A stretch of DNA of 64,000 nucleotides from Ferrimonas balearica (GTDB lineage: Bacteria; Pseudomonadota; Gammaproteobacteria; Enterobacterales; Shewanellaceae). The stretch spans positions 868,001 to 932,000 of the forward strand of contig NZ_JAHVHW010000007.1 of assembly GCF_019802055.1 (NCBI RefSeq), given 5' to 3'. Position 1 is the stretch's first letter, and every line of letters starts with the position of its first letter. The notes under the pieces are model-generated. The model was not told the origin of the DNA. It ran no database searches and worked only from the letters and a program-made list of their open reading frames with translations. Positions 16,312-22,732 of this stretch are shown here, in pieces. The translations under genes and the position numbers were made by a program.

Positions 16312-17193
16312 TCACTCAACAGTTTGCAAGGAGTTGGTCTCTAGCTTACTGCCATTTTCCGCGTCCGCATAGCCTGCTCCCTGGTAGCGGAAGCCGACGA
16401 CCATGGGTCGGTGGTCAGAACTGTCGGTGTTGTCGAATACCTGTGCGCTGCCGGGGATAACCGCCAGATCAACGCTGTGGAAGATGTGGTCCAGAGGACT
16501 GCCAAAAAACCGGGTGCGCTCATCGTTACTGAAGCTGACGGGCTGCAACCCTAAACGGACGGTGGCCTGCCCCAGCAGCGCCAGACGCGACGAGCTCCAG
16601 GTATTGAAGTCTCCCGACAGAATAATGGGGCCACGATGCTTGCTCAGTCGCCGCTCCAGCGCTTTGACTTGGGTAGAGAAGTCCCGGTTGCTGACAAAGT
16701 TGATGGCGTGAATGTTGGCCACCAGCAGCACCTTGCCAGAGGGCTCAAGCTGGTATTCGGTGAGCAGGGCGACTTTCGGCGTGTTGCTGATCGGCTCCGT
16801 CACGTCTGAAAGCAGAGATAACTGGTCCATTGGGCTGATGGTCGCCGCCGTCATTACGCCGGAGAGGGTGCGCTCGTTCAGCACCAGGTTGGGGGCAAAC
16901 ACGTAGCCGTGCTCGGCGGTCAACGGTGGCATCAGCACCGAGGGGAGGTTGGTCTCCTGCAGGGTCACCAACTGGGGACGATACTCGTTCATCAACCCGC
17001 CGAACTCGTGCTGCCACTGGGGGTTGTCCAACTGCTTGTAGATGTTCCAGTTCAGCAGGCGCAGATCGTCATCCGGTAGGGCCTGAGCGGTCGGTGCCGG
17101 AAGGTCGAGGGTAATGGCATGCTCTGGCGGCATGGGACAGCCTGACAGGCTGAGAGCCAGCAGCAGCGACGCCAGGATCGGGAAAAATCGCAT
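16312..17193 (-). CDS. endonuclease/exonuclease/phosphatase-family lipoprotein
   Basis: The protein has 293 residues. An N-terminal lipobox (ALSLSGC, Cys about 19) predicts a lipoprotein. The EEP fold shows: LLNWNIYKQ (Asn, metal site), LQETN (catalytic Glu), NIHAINF, ILSGDFNTW (GDFN), and SSDHRPMVV (DH). Such proteins cleave phosphodiesters in nucleic acid, phospholipid or small molecules. The context, next to clsA, makes a lipid-related role possible, but nothing proves it. It resembles YafD in domain layout. It is 36 nt after the beta-propeller gene and 11 nt before clsA. Confidence 0.85.
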   Translation of the reverse strand: MRFFPILASLLLALSLSGCPMPPEHAITLDLPAPTAQALPDDDLRLLNWNIYKQLDNPQWQHEFGGLMNEYRPQLVTLQETNLPSVLMPPLTAEHGYVFAPNLVLNERTLSGVMTAATISPMDQLSLLSDVTEPISNTPKVALLTEYQLEPSGKVLLVANIHAINFVSNRDFSTQVKALERRLSKHRGPIILSGDFNTWSSSRLALLGQATVRLGLQPVSFSNDERTRFFGSPLDHIFHSVDLAVIPGSAQVFDNTDSSDHRPMVVGFRYQGAGYADAENGSKLETNSLQTVE

Positions 17194-17229
17194 CCGCCGA
17201 TTGTACGCCTCTGAACAGAGATTGCCCAG

Positions 17230-18234
17230 TTATTGCCAGTGTGGCTTGCCCCGGGCGAGGAATCCGCTGTCCACCCCAAACCAGAATGCACCGGTTTTTT
17301 CGTCGTACATCATATGCCTGACGGTGCCTCCGCTGGGCACAACCGATTCGCTGACAAAACGTCTGGATTGGGTGTCAAAGCCGACGATGCGGTTGGGTTG
17401 CACCCCGGTTTGCGCTACCCAAACCACGCCTTCGCCATCCAGGGCGGTACCATAAGGCTGGCTTTGGGGACCAGCTGGCAGAGGGTAGTCGGTGAACTTT
17501 CCGGATTCCCGGTTGTAGTGGCCCAGTGTGCCGCCGCTGTAGTCGGCGTACCAGATGTCACCATCGGGGGTGATCTCCAGCCTGCGGGGGCGGGAGTGGG
17601 GGGAGGGCAGTGTGATTTCCATTATTGCCAGGGTGTCCGGCTGAACCAGAGCGAGTTTGTTGGTACCGAACAATACCGCGACGACCACGCCGTCGGGCGC
17701 GACCTTGATGCCGTAGGGGCGGGTGTCCGCCCCGGCGATGCGGGCCAGTTTGATCTCACCGGTTTCGGGATTGAGTCGGCCGATGGCATTACTTCTTTGC
17801 GCGGTAAACCAGATATGGCCATCGGGATGGAACACCAGAGTGTGGGGATCGGTGACGCCCTTCGGCATTGGGTGACGGGTCACTTTACCGGTTTTGGGGT
17901 TGAGGGCACCTATCAGGGCATTCTTGTTGCCGGCGTACCAGACGGTGCCGTCACCGGCGACGATAAGATTGTGCGGATGGGTACCTTCATCGATAGAGAC
18001 TTTAGTGAAAGTCTCTGCCTGCGGATCGAAGCGCGCCAGATAGTTGCCGCTCTGGCCGCAAAACCACACCTCACCATCGGGGGCCACGTAGGGATCTCTG
18101 GGGCGTCCGCCCCACTCAACCGGCCATTCGGTGATGTTCAACATATTGGGCAGCGAGTTGGCCTTTGTTGGAGTGGCAAGCAGCATCAGTAGTGCCATCA
18201 GGCTGAATGGCAGGAGTGCGTTGCGGGCAGTCAT
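17230..18234 (-). CDS. exported NHL/virginiamycin-B-lyase-like beta-propeller
   Basis: The protein has 334 residues from ATG 18234 (AAGGA 7 nt upstream). The signal peptide is MTARNALLPFSLMALLMLLA. The mature part has about six repeats of a blade with PDGxxWF(T/A)..N.IGRxxPxTG, for example APDGEVWFCGQSGNYLARFD and HPDGHIWFTAQRSNAIGRLN. This is the Vgb/streptogramin-lyase propeller, but exported and far from resistance genes, so lyase activity on antibiotics is unlikely; a sensor or binding role is more reasonable. It is first of a minus-strand run with the EEP lipoprotein, clsA, dsdA and ridA. Confidence 0.75.
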   Translation of the reverse strand: MTARNALLPFSLMALLMLLATPTKANSLPNMLNITEWPVEWGGRPRDPYVAPDGEVWFCGQSGNYLARFDPQAETFTKVSIDEGTHPHNLIVAGDGTVWYAGNKNALIGALNPKTGKVTRHPMPKGVTDPHTLVFHPDGHIWFTAQRSNAIGRLNPETGEIKLARIAGADTRPYGIKVAPDGVVVAVLFGTNKLALVQPDTLAIMEITLPSPHSRPRRLEITPDGDIWYADYSGGTLGHYNRESGKFTDYPLPAGPQSQPYGTALDGEGVVWVAQTGVQPNRIVGFDTQSRRFVSESVVPSGGTVRHMMYDEKTGAFWFGVDSGFLARGKPHWQ

Positions 18235-18309
18235 GGCAATTCCTTGTGGGGCGGACTCTGGCCAAAGTGAAGTCGAGCCAGCCGGATTTGCCAAGTGGTG
18301 TCAGGGCAT

Positions 18310-18338
18310 AAAAAAGCCGGAGTGCAGAGCACTCCGGC
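18310..18338 (-). terminator. terminator after the MtrC-domain-like lipoprotein
   Basis: On the minus strand GCCGGAGTGC / GCACTCCGGC with loop TCT is followed by six T. It separates the cytochrome pair from the propeller gene. Confidence 0.92.
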
Positions 18339-18362
18339 AAGCTTGCAGTGGACGAGGGTTTA

Positions 18363-18857
18363 TCAGTCAGTCCATACCGGGTCAGTAGTGACCTGGGCGC
18401 CGTGGATGGCCATGACCGCGCGGAAATCTTCGATTTCGTTGCGCCAGTCCAAACCAGTGGCCAGTAACTCGTAGGTACCCGGTGCGGTCTCAGTCAGTAC
18501 AGCATCGCAGTGGGCGGCAGGGTCAGTGCAGTCCATCGGCGCAGTCTGGTGCCAGCTCAGGCCGTACTTGGTAGAGGTGGGCCCGGCGGCGGGATACCCC
18601 ATAAAGAGCACCTGGAACTGACTGGCTCCGGTGACCGGGAGCTGGCCGTCCCCCGTCAGGGTGAAGCTGACTGCGCCGCCAGGGCCGTCGAACTGGGTAA
18701 TGGCCAGATCCAGAGTGGTGGTGTCAGCAATGCTGATGCTGTCCGGCTCTACTGGAGGTGGCGGAGTGTCGTTGCTGTCGCTGTCGCTGCCGCAGGCGGC
18801 AAGGCCCAGAGCAGCCAGCAGCAGAATTGCGCTGCGTGGGTTAATGATCCGTTTCAT
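18363..18857 (-). CDS. lipoprotein resembling domain I of OmcA/MtrC outer-membrane cytochromes
   Basis: The protein has 164 residues from ATG 18857 (AGGAGC upstream). Lipobox LGLAACGSDSDSND is followed by a Pro-rich linker and one beta-sandwich-like domain. The order TLDLAITQFDGPGGAVSFTL, LPVTGASQFQVLFM, YGLSW, and TETAPGTYELLATG parallels MtrC domain I (LNLDITKVSYENGAPMVTVF, MPVIGLANLEI, NKNGSYTFKF). No CxxCH is present, so the haem-binding part of such proteins is absent. It begins about 10 nt after the split-Soret cytochrome stop codon. It may anchor or dock that cytochrome at a membrane (inference). The MtrC relation is by eye and needs a profile search. Confidence 0.6.
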   Translation of the reverse strand: MKRIINPRSAILLLAALGLAACGSDSDSNDTPPPPVEPDSISIADTTTLDLAITQFDGPGGAVSFTLTGDGQLPVTGASQFQVLFMGYPAAGPTSTKYGLSWHQTAPMDCTDPAAHCDAVLTETAPGTYELLATGLDWRNEIEDFRAVMAIHGAQVTTDPVWTD

Positions 18858-18867
18858 GGCTCGCTCC

Positions 18868-19674
18868 TTAGTGTCCGCCGTGGCAAACATCACACTCCAT
18901 ATTGGTCATGACGCTCGGGCCAAAGCTTTCGGCCTTGGTGTGACAAGTCTGGCAGCTGCCAACAGTGTCGGTGATGTCGTTGATGCCGCTCAGGTCTTCA
19001 CCGTCCATCGCTTTGTTCAGAATTACAACGATCTGGTAGGCGATAGTAGCGGACAGTTCGGAGCAGCGTTCGCCTTTTTCTGCCGCGTTCTTACCGTTCT
19101 CACGTGCCCAGTTGGTGATGGAAGAGTGGCACAGTACGCTGCCTGCAACGGTGGGTTTGCCCACTGCGGCTTTCTTCTCTTCGGTGTTAGCGCCAATGGC
19201 GTTCAGGAACGCTTCGTCACGCAGCGGCAGGGCTTCCTGCTCGTAGTAGCGCAGTACGCGAGTCAGGTAGGGGTTGGCCGGCTCACCGTTGATGGAGAGC
19301 AGGTTAAACAGCATACCGGTAGCGTTGACGTTACCGCATACGGAGCCTTCGCCCAGGATGCCAGCGTAACCATAGTGCGCCATGGCAGTCGGGATTTGAG
19401 CAAACTTGGCGGCGTCTACAGAGCTGGACGCGGCCAGGCTGGCAACCAGACCATGGAACACCTGATACATACAGCCGTTACCAGCTTCATAGGCCGCTTT
19501 AGCGACGGCGTGCGGATCCAGTTTGGCGTAAGCGAGGCGCTCTTTCAGTTGAAGGCTCCAGCCTTCAGCAGTGGAAGTTGCCGCCAGTACAGGGTTGGCC
19601 ATCAGTACGGAGCCCGCTGCCGCACCGGAAATGCCAATGATGTGAGTAAGGGCTTGTCGTCTGTCCATGGTCAT
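18868..19674 (-). CDS. split-Soret-type dihaem cytochrome c (C_GCAxxG_C_C family)
   Basis: The protein has 268 residues from ATG 19674 (AAGG 8 nt upstream; a GTG at 19683 overlaps the Shine-Dalgarno). The N-terminus MTMDRRQALTHIIGISGAAA is a Tat signal. The mature part has Cys-Gly patterns (YEAGNGCMYQVFHGLV, GEGSVCGNVNATG, VLCHSS, GERCSEL) of the C_GCAxxG_C_C family, and two CxxCH sites at the C-terminus (241-245, 261-265). This matches split-Soret cytochrome c known from Desulfovibrio, a dimer whose haems stack between subunits. It is followed at once by the MtrC-domain-like lipoprotein. The 400-nt upstream region holds direct repeats and an FNR-like site. Confidence 0.75.
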   Translation of the reverse strand: MTMDRRQALTHIIGISGAAAGSVLMANPVLAATSTAEGWSLQLKERLAYAKLDPHAVAKAAYEAGNGCMYQVFHGLVASLAASSSVDAAKFAQIPTAMAHYGYAGILGEGSVCGNVNATGMLFNLLSINGEPANPYLTRVLRYYEQEALPLRDEAFLNAIGANTEEKKAAVGKPTVAGSVLCHSSITNWARENGKNAAEKGERCSELSATIAYQIVVILNKAMDGEDLSGINDITDTVGSCQTCHTKAESFGPSVMTNMECDVCHGGH

Positions 19675-19708
19675 AATGGTCACCTTTCATCGTTCTTGCT
19701 TGGGTAAA

Positions 19709-19747
19709 TGGCGCTGCTTGGCGCTCGTATTGGCGCTGCTTGGCGCT
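19709..19747. repeat. tandem 17-bp direct repeat, 22-bp period
   Basis: TGGCGCTGCTTGGCGCT occurs at 19709-19725 and again at 19731-19747, with CGTAT between. Each unit also contains two copies of TGGCGCT. The spacing equals two helical turns, so proteins would bind on the same face. The repeat lies 35 nt upstream of the split-Soret cytochrome start, so it could be an operator or part of the mRNA leader. Confidence 0.6.
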
Positions 19748-19969
19748 TGAGTTCAGTGTTGGGCAGAGCGATTCGAGGTGACATGAAGGGGATCACAGTA
19801 ATTGGCGGGTTGGAAATGGGGGAAAAGTGTGTGGCTGAGGATGGTGCCAAGACATTACCAACTGCTAATTTACCGAGTAATTAACCAACTATTTGCGACT
19901 ATTTGTTCATTAGTGTCGAAATAATCGCAATTACTCAAAATTATTCGCCGTCATTACCGTCCGCGGGGT

Positions 19970-19983
19970 TTGATCCAGAGCAA
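19970..19983. promoter_or_regulatory. candidate FNR/EtrA site
   Basis: TTGAT-CCAG-AGCAA matches the FNR consensus TTGAT-N4-ATCAA with one mismatch. It lies between the cytochrome gene (minus) and the ToxR-like gene (plus), in AT-rich sequence. Neighbouring sequence 19861-19960 is AT-rich and otherwise unassigned. Confidence 0.4.
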
Positions 19984-20082
19984 ATTTTGGTGCGAAAGCC
20001 CCTTTTTTTAGCGTGAGTTTATGGGGGTGCTTTACTGGAATGTGACCGGGTTTGGGGAAATTTTGGGACAAGATTTTACACT

Positions 20083-20886
20083 GTGGATCATCAACCATTA
20101 CCCAACATAAAGGCGATGCCAGGGATGCGATTGGGGAGTGTACACTTCCATCGACAACAAGCGCTGTTAGAGCGCATAGAGGACGGCGAGCGGTGGCCTT
20201 TGCCCCGAGCCGAGTTTTTGGTGCTTACTCAGCTGGTGGATCACCCCGGCATTCCCCTCAGTAAGGAGCGCCTGCGCGGCGGCGGTGAGGCGGAGCCGGT
20301 GATGAGTGGCTCTGCGGTTGTCAAAGCGGTGTTTACCCTGCGCCATTTTATTGGTGATGAGGGAACGGCGCTGATTCAGACGGTACCGGGTAAAGGCTAC
20401 CGGTTGGCGCTGGAGGCGGAAAAAGAGACCCCGCAGCCGGTCACCCGTACCCCCCTCAAACTGGGCCGTCCCAGTCAGCCGATGGCCTTCGGCCTGATCG
20501 CCGTGATGGCCGTGGTAGCTGGCCTGCTGTGGTGGTGGCCGATGCCTCCGGTTATTAAGCCGATCCTGCCCAAGCAGGATGTGTTGGAGATCGTCAGCGG
20601 TCAGAATCATTCCATTTCCATTATTCGCGTCAGTGCGGTCGATCTGAACCAGGACCTGCTCGACGAGATCCGACTTAAGCTGGCGTCCAAGCTTGAACGC
20701 TGTCCGCAAACTCCCTGGCAACGTCTGTTTCTCGCTCGGTCCAACGATGGGCAGGTGCTGAACCTGACCTTCCAGGGGGAGGAGGATGGGCGCACTCGCC
20801 TGCGTAACTTCAAGATCAGTGATTTCCGCTCTGAGCCGACCTTTGTGTCGCCTCAATGGCTGGAGGAGGTGAATCTCTGTGATTAA
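20083..20886 (+). CDS. ToxR/CadC-like membrane-anchored winged-helix regulator
   Basis: The protein has 267 residues from GTG 20083; an in-frame ATG at 20116 with AAAGGCG just upstream would remove 11 residues and is possible. An OmpR-type winged helix spans about 15-115 (WPLPRAEFLVLTQLVDHPG, SAVVKAVFTLRHFIGDEG, LIQTVPGKGYRLALE). One transmembrane helix at about 134-153 (MAFGLIAVMAVVAGLLWWW) is followed by a 110-residue periplasmic domain with two Cys. This is the one-component layout of ToxR and CadC. The gene overlaps the next one by 8 nt and is divergent from the split-Soret cytochrome operon, its likeliest target. Confidence 0.82.
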   Translation: MDHQPLPNIKAMPGMRLGSVHFHRQQALLERIEDGERWPLPRAEFLVLTQLVDHPGIPLSKERLRGGGEAEPVMSGSAVVKAVFTLRHFIGDEGTALIQTVPGKGYRLALEAEKETPQPVTRTPLKLGRPSQPMAFGLIAVMAVVAGLLWWWPMPPVIKPILPKQDVLEIVSGQNHSISIIRVSAVDLNQDLLDEIRLKLASKLERCPQTPWQRLFLARSNDGQVLNLTFQGEEDGRTRLRNFKISDFRSEPTFVSPQWLEEVNLCD

Positions 20887-21394
20887 GCGGATTTTAGCGG
20901 GCTTGATGGCCCTGTGGCTGTTAACAGGCTGGTCCTGGCCAACCCAGACGGAAGCCACCAATCTGGTGCTCTCCTGTCGCAACGAACTGGTTGAGAATCG
21001 GCTGGTGGGAGAGAAGCAGGACCAGTTCTACATGATCGCGGACTTCATGCTGCAGGGCGACCGGGCCAGCATCAACTACCGCTACTTTATGCACGATGGC
21101 ATCCCGGTGGGCACCATCAGCATGAGGGGTAAGGTACTGGATGCCAACCATGTGGAAGATGTCTATGCACTGAGCCTCAACGAAAGCCGGGTGCTGGTGG
21201 AGGATGAGTCCCAGCCGCTGCCGCAGCATATGGCTTACCTGCGTTCGTTCAGTCAGCGGAATCTGGCGGAGCAGGGGGTGCACAACCTCACCCTGCGACT
21301 GCTCCACCGAGACAGAGAAGCGGACTACGCCATCGTCTTTTTCCTGCCCAGCACCGCCATCTGCGGCTGCAGTCTGCTGGATAACGACGGCTAA
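20879..21394 (+). CDS. small exported partner of the ToxR-like regulator (ToxS-like position)
   Basis: The protein has 171 residues from GTG 20879, with GGAGGAGG 9 nt upstream inside the previous gene. An N-terminal membrane/signal segment (ILAGLMALWLLTGWSW) leads a periplasmic domain with three Cys (SCRNEL and AICGCSLL). No family is recognised. Overlap with a membrane-bound winged-helix gene is the arrangement of toxR-toxS, where the small periplasmic protein stabilises or modulates the sensor. By position I infer the same, although the sequence is not evidently ToxS. Confidence 0.6.
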   Translation: MIKRILAGLMALWLLTGWSWPTQTEATNLVLSCRNELVENRLVGEKQDQFYMIADFMLQGDRASINYRYFMHDGIPVGTISMRGKVLDANHVEDVYALSLNESRVLVEDESQPLPQHMAYLRSFSQRNLAEQGVHNLTLRLLHRDREADYAIVFFLPSTAICGCSLLDNDG

Positions 21395-21397
21395 GCC

Positions 21398-22675
21398 TCA
21401 GTCCGCTTTAACCACTTGACCATCCTTCATAACGAAGCGGACGTCGGTCATCAACTGGATGGCGGTTAAAGGATCCCCTTTGACCGCCACCAGATCCGCC
21501 AGTTTGCCCGGTTCAACCGATCCCAGTTGGTCGTCAATCCTGAGTAGGGTGGCGGCATTGATGGTGGCGGACTGAATCGCGGCCATCGGCGGCATGCCAG
21601 CTTCCACCATATAGATAAACTCCTGGCCATTTTCACCGTGAGGGAAGACTCCCGCATCGGTACCAAATGCGATCCTGACGCCTTCGGCATAGGCTTTGGC
21701 AAAGGTGGCCTGGATCTGCGGTCCCACCGCCTTGGCTTTCGGCCGAACGATGGCTGGGTACTGCTCGGCGTGCTCGGCCACGTATCGACCGGCACTGATG
21801 GTGGGCACATACCAGGTGCCGTTCTTCTTCATCAGACGGATCACTTCGTCGTTCATGTAGGTGCCGTGTTCTACGGAATCGACACCGGCCATCACCGCAC
21901 GTTTCATGCCCTCAGCCCCGTGGGCGTGAACGGCTACCACGTAGTTGTAGTCCCGGGCGGCCGCCATGATCGCTTCCATCTCGTCCGCCATAAACTGGGG
22001 ATTATCGCCACTTTTGGCCAGGCTCAGTACGCCGCCGGTCACCGTCAGTTTGATCACGTCTGCCCCGTCCTTGTAACGCTGGCGGATGGCATCGCGAGCC
22101 TGGTGAGGGCCGGAGATCACACCTTCTGCAGGGCCGGGTTTCCCTTTCAGGCTGGACAGCTCCTGGTTGAGGCCATTGGTGGGGTCGCCGTGTCCGCCGG
22201 TGGTGGCGATGGCGGTGCCAGCCGCATAGATGCGGGGACCCAGAATATGACCGGCGTTGATGGCATCACGCAGGCTTAGGGCCACGGTGCCCCCGAGGTT
22301 ACGAACCGTGGTAAATCCGGCCATCAGGGTCGCTTCGGTGTAGTCTGTCGCCCGCAGCGCTCTGTCCGCCGGGTCGATAAAGAACGCTTCGCCGTAGCTG
22401 TCGCCGCTCAGCACCATGTCCACGTGGGTGTGCATGTCCATCAGCCCGGGCATCAGGGTGTGGTCGCTCAGGTCAATAAGCTGCTGCTCGTCGCTGGGGC
22501 TGCGGTAGCCGGAGAGGACCTCCAGGATGCGGTTGCCCTCGACCACAACGGTGACCTGTTGGCGGGGTTGGTCGCTGATACCGTCGATCAACTGGCCGGC
22601 GTGGATCAGGGTCTCGCCACTTTGGGCCGGGCTGCTGAGCAGGGTGGCCAGCAGCCAGAATGAATGAACTCTCAT
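21398..22675 (-). CDS. exported amidohydrolase (Xaa-Pro dipeptidase/imidazolonepropionase-like)
   Basis: The protein has about 425 residues from ATG 22675 (GAGG 8 nt upstream). The signal peptide is [18 protein letters not shown]. Metal ligands of the amidohydrolase barrel are visible: MDMHTHVD (HxH), a Lys in [10 protein letters not shown] (probably carbamylated), HAHGAEG, SVEHGTY, and FGTDAGVF (Asp). This is the Sgx9260-type subfamily, annotated as Xaa-Pro or Xaa-Arg dipeptidases. The product would be periplasmic. It follows the M13 peptidase on the same strand, but a strong terminator separates them; both may serve peptide use. Confidence 0.85.
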   Translation of the reverse strand: MRVHSFWLLATLLSSPAQSGETLIHAGQLIDGISDQPRQQVTVVVEGNRILEVLSGYRSPSDEQQLIDLSDHTLMPGLMDMHTHVDMVLSGDSYGEAFFIDPADRALRATDYTEATLMAGFTTVRNLGGTVALSLRDAINAGHILGPRIYAAGTAIATTGGHGDPTNGLNQELSSLKGKPGPAEGVISGPHQARDAIRQRYKDGADVIKLTVTGGVLSLAKSGDNPQFMADEMEAIMAAARDYNYVVAVHAHGAEGMKRAVMAGVDSVEHGTYMNDEVIRLMKKNGTWYVPTISAGRYVAEHAEQYPAIVRPKAKAVGPQIQATFAKAYAEGVRIAFGTDAGVFPHGENGQEFIYMVEAGMPPMAAIQSATINAATLLRIDDQLGSVEPGKLADLVAVKGDPLTAIQLMTDVRFVMKDGQVVKAD

Positions 22676-22688
22676 CTTTTGTTCCCTC

Positions 22689-22716
22689 AAAAAAACGCCC
22701 CCACGAGGGGGGCGTT
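22689..22716 (-). terminator. terminator of the M13 peptidase gene
   Basis: On the minus strand AACGCCCCC / GGGGGCGTT with a four- to five-base loop is followed by seven T, 17 nt after the peptidase stop. Confidence 0.92.
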
Positions 22717-22732
22717 ATCCATCTTGTCTGGA

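Noticed and set aside
17230..18234. Virginiamycin B lyase as the function of the propeller protein
   Set aside because: It is exported with a signal peptide and is not next to other resistance genes; similarity is at fold/repeat level only.
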